DNA from: Macrococcoides canis
GTDB taxonomy: Bacteria; Bacillota; Bacilli; Staphylococcales; Staphylococcaceae
Reading direction: 5' to 3'
DNA length: 64,000 bases
Assembly: GCF_002119805.1 (NCBI RefSeq)
Contig: NZ_CP021059.1
Location: 1,922,001-1,986,000 of the forward strand
Below the pieces are notes generated by a model. That model searched no databases. It had not been told where the DNA came from and saw nothing but the letters and a program-made list of their open reading frames with translations. Made by a program: the position numbers and the translations under genes. This document shows positions 1-9,109 of this stretch, in pieces (within the stretch, counting starts at the first letter, position 1; each line of letters starts with the position of its first letter).

Positions 1-818
1 TCACAGCTAAATGTCTCAATCACTTCTCCGCTGCGTTTCATTTTTACGATTTGAGATGGTGCGGAAATTTTATCTATAGTAATAATACCTTCTTCTCCAA
101 TAATCTCTGAAGGCAGATGACTGTCGATAATCTTTGAGAAACTTAGTAGCGCCGTCATATTATGGTAGTTACAAATCACAGTTCCTTGACAATCTGCACC
201 GGTCGATAAGATTTTCCCAGTCGCCTGTACGCTTTTAGGATAACCGAATAAATCAACGAGCGGACTAATCGTATATACACCGAGGTCCATCAAAGCACCA
301 TTTCCTAGTTCAGGTTTAAAGGCATTTTCGATAATCCCTTCCTTGTATTTGTCATATCGCGACGAATATTGATTATAATGAAAGTTCACACGTCTAATCG
401 TGCCAATCTCTTCAATCCATGATTTAAGTTTTAAATATGCAGGAGAATAAATACTCTTCATCGCTTCCATAAAGTATACGCCATTATTCTCTTGTGCCTG
501 CACCATTAAATTGAAGTTCTTTAAAGACGTCGTTATCGGCTTTTCACAGAGTACATGCTTTTTATGATTCATTGCTTGAATCGCCTGTTGATGATGGAGT
601 ATATTGGGAGTAGCGATATATACGGCATCGAGCGCTTCATCTTCTAGAAATGCATCAAAGTTATCGGTAAAGTTCGGGATATGGTGACGCTTGCTAAACA
701 TCTCTGCCTTATCCAGCGTTCTTGAATACACGCTGTGGAGCTCAAATCCATCCGTTACTTTACCCGCTTCAATAAAACGATCCGTTATCCAGTTCGTTCC
801 GATAATTCCAAATTTCAT
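1..818 (-). CDS. Gfo/Idh/MocA family oxidoreductase, 3' end cut by window
   Basis: NAD(P)-dependent oxidoreductase of the Gfo/Idh/MocA family, probably acting on a sugar, inositol or a related polyol in the cytosol. The start is the ATG at 816-818, and about 272 codons are open to the window edge, so the C-terminus is missing. The N-terminus reads MKFGIIGTNWI, the Rossmann GxxG-type nucleotide-binding loop. The motif CEKPIT about 90 residues in is the family's EKP signature, with the conserved lysine. The gene is divergent from the aldehyde dehydrogenase, with only about 65 bp between starts. The substrate cannot be told from sequence. Confidence 0.85.
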   Translation of the reverse strand, partial: MKFGIIGTNWITDRFIEAGKVTDGFELHSVYSRTLDKAEMFSKRHHIPNFTDNFDAFLEDEALDAVYIATPNILHHQQAIQAMNHKKHVLCEKPITTSLKNFNLMVQAQENNGVYFMEAMKSIYSPAYLKLKSWIEEIGTIRRVNFHYNQYSSRYDKYKEGIIENAFKPELGNGALMDLGVYTISPLVDLFGYPKSVQATGKILSTGADCQGTVICNYHNMTALLSFSKIIDSHLPSEIIGEEGIITIDKISAPSQIVKMKRSGEVIETFSC

Positions 819-884
819 AGTAACACCTCGTAAACAAGTTTTTTTATAGTATACCCTATTTCTAAATAGATGGAGGCTAAATTT

Positions 885-2255
885 ATGTTAAATACAGAAA
901 CTCAAAATGTGCGCGATTTCTTTCAAACACAAGCAACAAAAGATATAAAGTTCAGAAAGAAATATTTGAAAGCTTTGAAGAAATCTATCAAGAAACATGA
1001 ATCAGATATTCTAGATGCACTTAAAAGTGACCTTGGGAAGAATAAGGTAGAGGCATACGCGACAGAAATTGGGTTCGTTAAGAAAGAATTATCCTATATC
1101 ATTAAAGAACTTAAAAATTGGGCGAAGACAAAGTCTGTGACAACGCCGATGATGCAGTTTCCGGCAAAGAGCTTCATTAAATATGAACCCTATGGCACCG
1201 TGCTTATAATCGGACCGTTTAACTATCCATTCCAGCTCGTGATGTCACCGCTTATCGGGGCACTTGCTGCGGGGAACTGCGCAGTTGTGAAACCTTCAGA
1301 AATGACACCGCAGACAAGCATGGTCGTTCAAGAAATACTGGAAGAAGTCTTCCCTGAAAATTATGTGAAAGTGATACAAGGAGAAAAAGAAGTAACATCA
1401 CAGTTACTCGATGAGCGCTTCGACTATATTTTCTTTACAGGCAGCACGAAAGTCGGACAAATCGTCTATGAGAAAGCGAGCAAACATTTAACGCCAGTAA
1501 CACTGGAGCTTGGTGGAAAAAGTCCAGCGATTATTGATGATACTGCGAATCTTAAAGTGGCTGCTGAACGTGTCGCATTCGGTAAATTTATGAACGCGGG
1601 TCAGACATGTGTTGCTCCAGACTACGTTCTAATTGATAACAAAGTTAAGATGAAGTTTGTGAAGGCGCTGCAGTCAACAATCCAGGAGTTTTATGGTACT
1701 CAAACAGAACAGAGCGAAGACTTCGGACGCATCGTCAATGATAATCACTTCAATCGCTTAGTCAATATAATAGAAGACAGTCGTCAACAAGTTATTTACG
1801 GCGGAGAGAGCAATGCTGATGAACTGTTTGTTGCGCCTACCATTATTCTTGATCCTGAACTCAGCGATAGCGTGATGCAGCAGGAGATCTTCGGTCCGAT
1901 ATTACCGATTATCGGCTATGATATGTTCAATGAAGTGTATGATATCGTCGAGCAGTATGAGAAGCCGCTAGCACTGTATCTCTTCACTGAAGACAGCGAT
2001 CAAATAACGGCAGTATTTAATCGCCTGTCATTCGGTGGAGGATGCGTCAATGACACGATATTGCATCTTGCAAATCCAAACCTTCCTTTTGGTGGTGTCG
2101 GTCACTCAGGTATCGGAAGCTATCACGGGAAATATTCATTTGAATTATTCAGCCATGAAAAGAGCTATATTACAAAGAGTACAAAGCTTGAATCTGGTTT
2201 ACTCTTCCCACCATATAAAGGGAAATTCAAATATGTAAAACAATTGTTTAAATAA
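885..2255 (+). CDS. Aldehyde dehydrogenase, class 3-like
   Basis: Oxidises an aldehyde to the acid with NAD(P)+. The catalytic cysteine lies in NAGQTCVAPDY and the general-base glutamate in TLELGGKSPA; FTGSTKVG is the nucleotide-binding loop. At 456 residues, with a C-terminal hydrophobic/basic tail, it fits the short ALDH3 (fatty/aromatic aldehyde, YwdH-like) group rather than the 490-residue classes. An in-frame ATG lies at 870, but a GGAGG at 872-876 sits correctly only for the ATG at 885, which is taken as start. It is a single gene followed by a strong hairpin. The physiological substrate is unknown. Confidence 0.9.
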   Translation: MLNTETQNVRDFFQTQATKDIKFRKKYLKALKKSIKKHESDILDALKSDLGKNKVEAYATEIGFVKKELSYIIKELKNWAKTKSVTTPMMQFPAKSFIKYEPYGTVLIIGPFNYPFQLVMSPLIGALAAGNCAVVKPSEMTPQTSMVVQEILEEVFPENYVKVIQGEKEVTSQLLDERFDYIFFTGSTKVGQIVYEKASKHLTPVTLELGGKSPAIIDDTANLKVAAERVAFGKFMNAGQTCVAPDYVLIDNKVKMKFVKALQSTIQEFYGTQTEQSEDFGRIVNDNHFNRLVNIIEDSRQQVIYGGESNADELFVAPTIILDPELSDSVMQQEIFGPILPIIGYDMFNEVYDIVEQYEKPLALYLFTEDSDQITAVFNRLSFGGGCVNDTILHLANPNLPFGGVGHSGIGSYHGKYSFELFSHEKSYITKSTKLESGLLFPPYKGKFKYVKQLFK

Positions 2256-2257
2256 AG

Positions 2258-2289
2258 AGCAGTCGGGATATGAATTCCCGACTGCTTTT
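2258..2289. terminator. Bidirectional terminator
   Basis: An 11-bp perfect stem (AGCAGTCGGGA / TCCCGACTGCT) with a 7-nt loop and a T-run lies between the convergent aldehyde dehydrogenase and amidase genes. It overlaps the 3' end of the amidase gene. Confidence 0.8.
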
Positions 2290-3061
2290 AATATAGTTCC
2301 GGACGTCTTGAGTCCATCACTGGTATAGACGACTTCACTTCTTTACTATAATCCAGGTCAACAGATATCGTTAATGTTGTCTCATCAGTTTCGAGGGATT
2401 CCACTAATGTGCCCAGTGGATTGATCACTTTCGATTGTCCGCCAAACTTTTCTTCACGGCAGTAACCGATATTATTACACGCGATGACATAGACTTGATT
2501 TTCGATTGCGCGTGCATAGAGCAGCTTGTTGAAAGCATCCATACGTGAAGCCGGCCACTCTGCTACAACAAAGAGTACTTCTATTCCTTCTAAAGCAAGC
2601 TTTCTAGAAATTTCAGGGAAACGCAAATCGTAACAGATAATAACGCCCATCTTTATGCCATCTAATGTGAAACTTTGAATATGATTCCCTGCAGTTAAAT
2701 ATTTCGGTTCATCCAGCATAGGTACGAGATGCACTTTATCATATTGATGCACCACTTCCCCATCACGATTGATAACAACACTTCGATTGAATATACGCTC
2801 TTGAGATTTTACAGCTATCGAACCTCCGATAATATGGACATGAAAGCGCTTCGCCATCTCCTGTAAGGCATGTATCTCGCGACTTCCATCCTCATCCGCT
2901 ATCTCAGTTAATTCATCCAGCACATAAGAAGTGTTCCACATCTCCGGAAGAACGACGATCTCTATACTTTCATCCAGCCCGCTGATCCACTTTCTTATCT
3001 TTTCAATATTTCCTTCTGGGCTTCCAGGAATAATCTCCATTTGATAGATTGCACATTTCAT
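2288..3061 (-). CDS. Carbon-nitrogen hydrolase (nitrilase superfamily)
   Basis: Cytosolic amidase of the nitrilase superfamily, 257 residues, resembling omega-amidase/YafV-type enzymes that deaminate alpha-keto acid amides. The Glu-Lys-Cys catalytic triad is visible: E in VVLPEMW, K in YDKVHLVPM and C in GVIICYDLRFPE. Two ATGs are adjacent; the second (3059-3061) has better spacing to AGGAG. In staphylococci a homologous hydrolase gene borders the agr/hld locus; here the lactonase and the polyamine operon lie in between. The substrate is not determined by sequence. Confidence 0.85.
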   Translation of the reverse strand: MKCAIYQMEIIPGSPEGNIEKIRKWISGLDESIEIVVLPEMWNTSYVLDELTEIADEDGSREIHALQEMAKRFHVHIIGGSIAVKSQERIFNRSVVINRDGEVVHQYDKVHLVPMLDEPKYLTAGNHIQSFTLDGIKMGVIICYDLRFPEISRKLALEGIEVLFVVAEWPASRMDAFNKLLYARAIENQVYVIACNNIGYCREEKFGGQSKVINPLGTLVESLETDETTLTISVDLDYSKEVKSSIPVMDSRRPELY

Positions 3062-3088
3062 CATAAAACTCCTCTCTTTTTGTGGTTC

Positions 3089-3276
3089 GAATTTGGCGCC
3101 GTGCCAATTTCAACATCATTCTCTCATGCGAATTTGGCGCCATGCCAATTTCATCATCATTTCCTCTCGCGATTTTGGCGCCGTGCCAATTTCATCAGCA
3201 TTTTCTCATGCGATTTTGGCGTCGTGCCAATTTCAACATCATTCTCCCTCGCGATTTTGGCGCCGTGCCAATTTCA
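3089..3276. repeat. Tandem array, 41-bp unit x 4.6
   Basis: Units begin at 3089, 3130, 3171, 3212 and 3253 (the last is partial). Each contains the inverted repeat TTGGC-5 nt-GCCAA (usually TTGGCGCCGTGCCAA) followed by a TTTCA-CATCATT-type segment. Units differ by a few substitutions but never in length. Reading frames through the array (for example on the plus strand from 3041) are artefacts of the repeat. It lies upstream of the amidase gene and beyond the lactonase terminator. Confidence 0.95.
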
Positions 3277-3282
3277 CCTAAT

Positions 3283-3311
3283 CAAAAATACCGGACTTCC
3301 TCGTCCGGTAT
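3283..3311 (-). terminator. Terminator of lactonase gene
   Basis: The stem ATACCGGAC / GTCCGGTAT has a 6-nt loop and is followed on the minus strand by TTTTT. It lies 18 nt after the lactonase stop codon. Confidence 0.8.
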
Positions 3312-3329
3312 CATCATCCTGCATACTTT

Positions 3330-4349
3330 CTATAAAAATTGTACACATACTGCTTCCGGTGCTCGTGCGCTATCATCTAATAATGTTAAGCGTCCTGTCT
3401 GATCGTCACGCTCGAACAAACTTAACACACCGTCTCTTTCATGTGCACATACTAAATATTTGTCGCTACTATCAATATTGAAGTCACGTGGCCAGTCTCC
3501 TTGAGTACTTACAATCTCAACGAGTTCCAGCGCTTCACCTTCACCTTGCACTTTATATACTGCAATCGACTGATGTCCACGGTTTGATGCGTAAACAAAT
3601 TGCTGATCGTGGCTCATTCTAATTGCTGCGCCTTGTGAGTGTCCTGTAAAGTCTTCAGGTAACGCCGAATATTTTTCTTTCATTTCAAACTCACCATCAT
3701 TATAAGACAACACCACTACTTCATTGCTTAACTCAGTGAATAAGTACGCATACTTCCCATTTTCATGGAAGACTAAATGTCTTGGTCCCATGCCGGGTTC
3801 TACATTTAATACACCAACTTGTTTAAATCCTTCATCACCGAATGTAAATGTAATCACTTCGTCTGTTCCTAGATCCACAGCAACTGCATATCCATCTGGT
3901 GTTTCCTGGATATAGTGCGTATGTGCGTTATCTTGACGTTCTTCGTTCGGTCCATTACCTTGCTGCTGATGTGTATCGATAAGTTGTGCTACTGCTCCAT
4001 TGTCATCTAATGCATACAGTCTTACCACTCCTGATCCATACACCGCTTCTAGCAGATACTTTCCGTCACGGCTGATCCAAAGGTGACAGCCACTGTCTGT
4101 AGATTCTAGTAAATCATTGATTACTGTAAGCTTTTCACCGATCTGGTAGCTTTGAATCCCGGCACCTTGTTCTTCTTTTTTAATGCCATATAATTTATCT
4201 TCATGCTTTTGAATGTAAGTCGATGCTCCTACTTCATAGCCTGTTTCTACGGATGTAATCTTTTTCAGTTCAGTATCTATTTCAAATGTATAGATCCCTT
4301 TGCCATCATTTTTCGTATAAGAACCTAATAACCCTTTAATTTTAGTCAT
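3330..4349 (-). CDS. pgl: Lactonase family protein (6-phosphogluconolactonase-like beta-propeller)
   Basis: A seven-bladed beta-propeller of the YbhE/Pgl type, 339 residues, which would hydrolyse 6-phosphogluconolactone in the pentose phosphate pathway. Typical blade sequences are present (GSYTKNDGKGIYTFEID near the N-terminus, then repeats such as GPRHLVFHENGKYAYL and GDWPRDFNIDSSDKYLVCAHE). There is no signal peptide, so it is cytosolic. The start is fixed by GGAGG seven to eight bases before the ATG. The family also contains lactonases of other substrates, so the exact reaction is inferred. Confidence 0.85.
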   Translation of the reverse strand: MTKIKGLLGSYTKNDGKGIYTFEIDTELKKITSVETGYEVGASTYIQKHEDKLYGIKKEEQGAGIQSYQIGEKLTVINDLLESTDSGCHLWISRDGKYLLEAVYGSGVVRLYALDDNGAVAQLIDTHQQQGNGPNEERQDNAHTHYIQETPDGYAVAVDLGTDEVITFTFGDEGFKQVGVLNVEPGMGPRHLVFHENGKYAYLFTELSNEVVVLSYNDGEFEMKEKYSALPEDFTGHSQGAAIRMSHDQQFVYASNRGHQSIAVYKVQGEGEALELVEIVSTQGDWPRDFNIDSSDKYLVCAHERDGVLSLFERDDQTGRLTLLDDSARAPEAVCVQFL

Positions 4350-4440
4350 GTTAACGCCTCCTCATAGCCATATTAACAAATCTTATATGACTTTGCTCAT
4401 CAGAACCTACAAAAAACTTTCAAAAAACAAAAACTTTTTG

Positions 4441-4469
4441 TTGCGTTAAGTTTAGTAATACATTACAAT
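4441..4469 (+). promoter_or_regulatory. Candidate promoter of the spe operon
   Basis: TTGCGT and TACAAT are separated by 17 bp, about 90 bp before the speA start, in an AT-rich 200-bp spacer between divergent genes. It is a moderate match only, and no riboswitch-like fold was recognised in the leader. Confidence 0.4.
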
Positions 4470-4558
4470 TTGTTTGGTATTAATAAATGACAGTTTTACA
4501 TAACTATTTGTTAAGTAAGACTAATATTTAAATCTTTACCAATTTTAAGGAGTGTCCA

Positions 4559-6067
4559 ATGATTCATACACATTCCCAGAAGGTTTTATACAGTATTGAT
4601 AAAGGAAAGCATAATGTTACTCCTTTATTTACTGCCTTAAAAGAATATGAAGCACAAAACGTCACAAGCTTTGATGTACCTGGTCATAAGCGTGGCATCG
4701 ATCCTGATTATGCACTCAACTATTATGGCATGCGCACGTTACGTCATGACGTGAATTCAATGCCAACTTTAGATAACTTTGATCATCCGACAAGTGTCAT
4801 ACATGATGCGCAAGCTTTGATGGCTGATTTGTTTCTGGCAGAGGAAGCACACTTTTTATTAAATGGTACGACGTCTGGTATACAGGCAATGATTCTGTCA
4901 ACGCTCAAGCCGAAAGATAAACTGTTACTTCCAAGAAACGTTCATAAATCAGTACTGAATGCGATGGCACTCGCTGATGTTACACCTGTTTATATGGTAC
5001 CTGAATTCGATACAGAATACGGGATTGCACATAATATCAGTGTAGAAACAGTACGCGAAACGATTGCTGCACATCCTGATGCGAAGGCATTGTTCATAAT
5101 GAACCCGACCTATTTCGGGGCAGTCAGTGATTTAAAAGAAATTGTTTCACTTGCACATAACGCTGGCATTCCTGTTCTTGTGGACGAAGCACATGGTGCA
5201 CATTACCGATTCTCAGAGCACTTACCACTTTCCAGTATGGAAGCTGGTGCCGATATGGCAGCAACGAGCCTGCACAAAACAGGTGGCTCATTCACTCAGA
5301 CGAGTGTCCTCCTGTTTAACAGCAAGCTGATTGATAAACATAAAGTAAAGAGTATTATCAATATGCTCACATCAACATCCGCATCGTTCCTGCTGATGTC
5401 ATCGCTTGATATTGCACGTCATCATTTAGCACTGCACGGCGAAGAGAAAATCAACAATGTCTTATCACTCGTTCAGTCATTTCGAGAAAACATCAACAAA
5501 ATTCCTGGATTCTATATGTTAGAGCCAGAGAAGTTTAGCAAGAAATATCACCAGCAGCTAGACGAAACGAAACTGACAATCTATATTGATCATCGTCTTG
5601 ATTTATCTGGTTTTGAAGTGTATCACCTGTTACGCAGCGACTACGATATACAGATGGAGCTTGCAGAACCTAATATCGTCATGGGAATTGTGTCATTTAT
5701 GGATAATGAAAGTGAATTGAACCAACTGTTTGATGCACTCTCAAATATTAGCGCTAAACATTTTAACCCAGACAAACCTTTCGTTCCACCGATTCTGAAG
5801 CAGATGTCGATTCCGATGCAGAAGATGGGCTTAAGAGATGTCTTTTACTCTGAGACGAAAGTCGTTCAGATTGAAGATGCACTAAACGAAGTTTGTGCAG
5901 AAAGTTTAATGATCTATCCACCGGGTATTCCGATACTGATGGCAGGTGAAATGATCACCCAGGAAGTCATCGACTACTGGAAATTTATTAACGACCAGCC
6001 AATTATTAAGATTGGCGCAGAAAACAAAAATGAAGTATTTATAATTGATAATAAGGGAGATATTTAA
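4559..6067 (+). CDS. speA: Arginine/lysine/ornithine decarboxylase, probably arginine decarboxylase
   Basis: PLP-dependent decarboxylase of the aspartate-aminotransferase fold (Bacillus SpeA type, 502 residues). In this operon it most likely makes agmatine from arginine. The PLP lysine is in TSLHKTGGS, the cofactor aspartate in [10 protein letters not shown], and the N-terminal FDVPGHKRG signature is present. AAGGAG precedes the ATG. speD follows 2 nt after the stop. Arginine rather than lysine or ornithine specificity is inferred from the agmatinase gene at the operon's end. Confidence 0.9.
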   Translation: MIHTHSQKVLYSIDKGKHNVTPLFTALKEYEAQNVTSFDVPGHKRGIDPDYALNYYGMRTLRHDVNSMPTLDNFDHPTSVIHDAQALMADLFLAEEAHFLLNGTTSGIQAMILSTLKPKDKLLLPRNVHKSVLNAMALADVTPVYMVPEFDTEYGIAHNISVETVRETIAAHPDAKALFIMNPTYFGAVSDLKEIVSLAHNAGIPVLVDEAHGAHYRFSEHLPLSSMEAGADMAATSLHKTGGSFTQTSVLLFNSKLIDKHKVKSIINMLTSTSASFLLMSSLDIARHHLALHGEEKINNVLSLVQSFRENINKIPGFYMLEPEKFSKKYHQQLDETKLTIYIDHRLDLSGFEVYHLLRSDYDIQMELAEPNIVMGIVSFMDNESELNQLFDALSNISAKHFNPDKPFVPPILKQMSIPMQKMGLRDVFYSETKVVQIEDALNEVCAESLMIYPPGIPILMAGEMITQEVIDYWKFINDQPIIKIGAENKNEVFIIDNKGDI

Positions 6068-6069
6068 TA

Positions 6070-6495
6070 ATGAAATTAACTACACTTGGAAGACACGTTT
6101 TAATCGAATACTATAACTGCGACAAAGATATTTTAAAGGACCATGATAAAGTTGAAGAAATCATGAATGAAGCTGCCCGTGTAAGTGGTGCAACAATCGT
6201 TGAAAGCTGTTTCCATACTTTCAACCCATACGGTGTAAGTGGTGCTGTTATCATCTCAGAATCGCATTTAACAATCCACACATGGCCTGAATATGGCTAC
6301 GCTTCAGTTGACGTATTCACTTGTGGTGATACTGTAGATCCATGGCGTGCAGAAGATTACTTACAAAAAGCTTTAAAAGCTGAACTTTCTGATTCATATG
6401 AAATCGGTCGTGGTATGGCTGATAAAATCCACAAATATTCTAAAGGTGAAATCGTCGTAGAATCATTCAAACCTGTTGAAGTAGAAGTTAAATAA
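6070..6495 (+). CDS. speD: S-adenosylmethionine decarboxylase proenzyme
   Basis: Small prokaryotic class (SpeH/SpeD type), 141 residues, supplying the aminopropyl donor for spermidine. The proenzyme cleaves itself at a Glu-Ser bond to form the pyruvoyl cofactor; the site is visible in [14 protein letters not shown], where the serine before HLTIHTWPE is the pyruvoyl precursor. The cysteine in VDVFTCGD is the conserved catalytic residue. Second gene of the spe operon, with tight spacing on both sides. Confidence 0.95.
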   Translation: MKLTTLGRHVLIEYYNCDKDILKDHDKVEEIMNEAARVSGATIVESCFHTFNPYGVSGAVIISESHLTIHTWPEYGYASVDVFTCGDTVDPWRAEDYLQKALKAELSDSYEIGRGMADKIHKYSKGEIVVESFKPVEVEVK

Positions 6496-6508
6496 GGAGG
6501 AATTGTAC

Positions 6509-7369
6509 ATGTTAGATTTATGGTATACAGAAAATCACACGGATAACGTAAAATTTTCTATTAAAACAACAGAACATATCTTAACTGAAAAAACACCATT
6601 CCAGCAAATTGATTTCTTCAAGTCTGAAGAATTCGGTACTTTCTTCACTTTAGATGGTTTAATGATGGTTAACGAAAAAGATGAATTCGTGTATCATGAT
6701 ATGATTACACACGTTGCAATGGCAACAAATCCTAACATTAAGAAAGTGCTTGTTATCGGTGGTGGTGACGGTGGTACTGTTCGTGAGTTAACACGTTACG
6801 CATCTATCGAACAAATTGATATGGTAGAAATTGATGAGCGTGTTGTACGTTTATCTCAAGAATATCTTCCAATTACTGCAGGGAAACTAGAAGATCCACG
6901 TGTCACTTTATTATTTGAAGACGGTTTAGCATACGTGAAGAACAAAGAAGATGGTTACTATGATCTTATCTTAGTGGACTCTACGGATCCAATCGGTCCT
7001 GGTGAAGGTTTATTCTCACATGATTTCTACAACAACTGTTTCCGTGTATTAACAGATGACGGTATATTAATTAATCAGCATGAATCACCTTACTATCCAA
7101 GTTACGCACATGAAATGAAGCGTGCACACTCTAAAATCAAAGGTTTATTCCCGATTACACGTGTGTACCAGTTCCATATGCCGACGTATCCATCTGGTCA
7201 CTGGTTATTCGGATTTGCTTCTAAGAAGTTCGATCCTTTAAAGGACGCTGACTTAGATGCCTGGAACGCGCTTGGCTTAAAAACAAAATACTATAACACT
7301 GATATTCATACTGGTGCATTCGCTCTTCCAACATTCGTTAAGGAGATGCTCGATGATGCAACCGAATAA
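6509..7369 (+). CDS. speE: Spermidine synthase
   Basis: Polyamine aminopropyltransferase, 286 residues, moving the aminopropyl group from decarboxylated SAM to putrescine. Signatures: LVIGGGDGGTVRE (SAM-like cofactor loop), MVEIDERVV and ILVDSTDPIGPGEGLF, which carries the catalytic aspartate. The ATG at 6509 follows AAGGAGG; an upstream in-frame TTG at 6503 is less likely. The 3' end overlaps the agmatinase start by 17 nt, suggesting translational coupling. Confidence 0.95.
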   Translation: MLDLWYTENHTDNVKFSIKTTEHILTEKTPFQQIDFFKSEEFGTFFTLDGLMMVNEKDEFVYHDMITHVAMATNPNIKKVLVIGGGDGGTVRELTRYASIEQIDMVEIDERVVRLSQEYLPITAGKLEDPRVTLLFEDGLAYVKNKEDGYYDLILVDSTDPIGPGEGLFSHDFYNNCFRVLTDDGILINQHESPYYPSYAHEMKRAHSKIKGLFPITRVYQFHMPTYPSGHWLFGFASKKFDPLKDADLDAWNALGLKTKYYNTDIHTGAFALPTFVKEMLDDATE

Positions 7370-8204
7370 ACATGTGTATATGAGTTGCGAAGCTTCATTT
7401 GAAGAAGCAACAACAGTGATATATGGTGCACCATTTGACGGTACAGTTTCAAATCGTCCTGGTACACGCTTTGCAGCTGATGCAATCCGTTCTGAGTCCT
7501 ATGGTCTTGAAACATATAGTCCATTCTTAAACAAGGATCTGGAAGATGTCCGTATTATGGATTCAGGAGACGTCGATATTACAATCGGTAACAAAGTGAA
7601 AGTATTAGAAGAACTTGAAGAAACGGCACGCACAATTTTAAATGCAGGGAAACTGCCATTTATGATTGGAGGCGAACATTTAGTAACGCTTGGCCCTATG
7701 CGTGCTGTTCTTGAAAAGTATCCGGATGCGATCCTTGTGCAGCTTGATGCTCATACAGACTTACGTGATGACTATATGGGAGAACCATTATCTCACGCGA
7801 CAGTCGTACGTCGTATACATGACCTTGTCGGCGATAATAGAATTTATCAGTATGGTATTCGTTCAGGTACAAAAGAAGAGTTCGACTGGAGCGAAACACA
7901 TACCGTACTTGAGAAATTCTCAATCGATACATTAAAGGATTTACCGGGCATTATCGGTAATGCACCTGTATACGTCACAATTGATCTGGATTGTTTAGAT
8001 CCATCAATCTTCCCTGGTACAGGAACACCTGAACCCGGTGGATTAACGTATAAAGAACTTGAACCTGCATTTAAAGTATTCGAACAACTGAACGTTGTTG
8101 CAGCTGATATCGTAGAATTGTCACCACCATACGACCACAGTGGCGTTTCTAATGCTGTTGCAGCGAAAGTTGCACGTGAACTATTGCTTTCAATTACGAA
8201 ATAA
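7353..8204 (+). CDS. speB: Agmatinase
   Basis: Ureohydrolase that splits agmatine into putrescine and urea with a binuclear manganese centre. The metal ligands are in GGEHLVTLG, QLDAHTDLRDDY and TIDLDCLDPSIFPGTGTPEPGG, in family order, and the length (283 residues) is normal. The ORF extends upstream to 7314, but AGGAG at 7341-7345 points to the ATG at 7353 (or 7356) inside the end of speE. It closes the operon, so speA-D-E-B encode a full arginine-to-spermidine route without ornithine decarboxylase. Confidence 0.93.
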   Translation: MMQPNKHVYMSCEASFEEATTVIYGAPFDGTVSNRPGTRFAADAIRSESYGLETYSPFLNKDLEDVRIMDSGDVDITIGNKVKVLEELEETARTILNAGKLPFMIGGEHLVTLGPMRAVLEKYPDAILVQLDAHTDLRDDYMGEPLSHATVVRRIHDLVGDNRIYQYGIRSGTKEEFDWSETHTVLEKFSIDTLKDLPGIIGNAPVYVTIDLDCLDPSIFPGTGTPEPGGLTYKELEPAFKVFEQLNVVAADIVELSPPYDHSGVSNAVAAKVARELLLSITK

Positions 8205-8243
8205 AAAAATGGAATTGAGCTTTAAGCTCAATTCCATTTTTTT
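8205..8243. terminator. Bidirectional terminator between speB and hld
   Basis: A 16-bp stem (AAAAATGGAATTGAGC and its complement) with a 5-nt loop and T-runs on both strands. On the plus strand it ends the spe operon. On the minus strand it begins only a few bases after the hld stop and would end the delta-lysin transcript. Confidence 0.9.
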
Positions 8244-8247
8244 ATTT

Positions 8248-8322
8248 TTAAGAGAAAGTTGTGATAGCCTTAGCAATCCATTCAATAAAACCAGTAATTG
8301 TATTAATAATATCTACTGCCAT
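8248..8322 (-). CDS. hld: Delta-lysin-like peptide (delta-hemolysin homologue)
   Basis: A 24-residue ORF too short for ordinary gene calling. It starts MAVDIINTITGF and ends IAKAITTFS, with a single Trp-containing core (IEWIAK). S. aureus delta-hemolysin has the same layout (MAQDIISTI, then VKWI, then a short tail), so this is a secreted amphipathic cytolysin that needs no signal peptide. AGGAGG lies 8 nt before the ATG. It is divergent from agrB, as in staphylococci, where it is translated from RNAIII. The terminator lies immediately after the stop, so no long 3' RNAIII domain is present. Confidence 0.9.
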   Translation of the reverse strand: MAVDIINTITGFIEWIAKAITTFS

Positions 8323-8342
8323 GACGACATCCTCCTTTTGTT

Positions 8343-8573
8343 ATAGTATTATTATCACTTTCGCTTAAGTGATACCTTTATTATAATAGCTTTATAAGAA
8401 GGGATATTACTTATTTCTTATGTTTTATACATTCATTCATTAACGTTTGATTTCTCACGTTCAACTACTGATTTCCTGCTGTATATTACACTTAGGACAA
8501 ATTTTTGAACAGTTATGAACACATCTTCTTCAATATTAAATTCCATCATATAATAAATTTAAGGAGGGATGAT
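8343..8573. promoter_or_regulatory. agr intergenic control region (P2/P3 equivalent)
   Basis: A 230-bp non-coding spacer between divergent hld and agrB. An ATTATAAT element near 8381-8388 could be the -10 of the hld (P3-like) promoter on the minus strand. TATATT at 8482-8487 could be the P2-like -10. Just upstream are two related words, AACGTTTGA (8452-8460) and CACGTTCAA (8456-8464 region), that resemble LytTR/AgrA half-sites (xACGTTnnA). Promoter positions by analogy with S. aureus; AgrA site assignment is tentative. Confidence 0.4.
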
Positions 8574-9104
8574 GTGACTACGATTTCATATGAAAAACTG
8601 CAGAAGAAATTTAATTTAAGTCATCTTGAAATGCTGAAGATGCAACGTGCAGTCAATATCCTCTATAAGAATATAAGTCTCATCGTCATTGTTTATTCGA
8701 TGAGCTTTCTGCTGGATGTGCTTATAGAAGCTATTATTATGCACGCAACATACTTTTGCATCCGATTAACAAGCTTCGGTGCACACTTTAAGCACTACTT
8801 CCCTTGTATGGTGTTTAGCATTGTAACCTTTGCACTCATACCGAAACTTGTATCTTTAATACACATCAACTTTCTCTTAGCTGCGCTTGTCGCATGCGTA
8901 ACGATTATTTATTATGCACCCGTTGCAACTAAGAAACATCCAATCCATGCGCATCATAGAAAGAAGCTAAAGATCCAGACTTGCTTTACAGTTACTATCT
9001 TACTGATGATAAGTATCTTCATCCATCCTGACTATGCCCAGTTGATGTATGTGGGTATGATAACGCAGTCTCTTACATTATTACCATTATTTAATAAGGA
9101 GTGA
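8574..9104 (+). CDS. agrB: AgrB, AgrD-processing membrane protease
   Basis: Multi-pass membrane cysteine endopeptidase that cuts the AgrD tail and forms the thiolactone. The start is taken as GTG at 8574 because AAGGAGG lies just upstream; this gives 176 residues. The catalytic His and Cys fall in SFGAHFKHYFPCMVF, seven residues apart (His71, Cys78), as in S. aureus AgrB (His77, Cys84). Several hydrophobic segments follow. First gene of the agrBDCA operon. Confidence 0.93.
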   Translation: MTTISYEKLQKKFNLSHLEMLKMQRAVNILYKNISLIVIVYSMSFLLDVLIEAIIMHATYFCIRLTSFGAHFKHYFPCMVFSIVTFALIPKLVSLIHINFLLAALVACVTIIYYAPVATKKHPIHAHHRKKLKIQTCFTVTILLMISIFIHPDYAQLMYVGMITQSLTLLPLFNKE

Positions 9105-9109
9105 TTTCT

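Noticed and set aside
3041-3481. 146-codon plus-strand ORF
   Set aside because: It runs through the 41-bp array and into the lactonase gene on the opposite strand; the protein is a repeat artefact.
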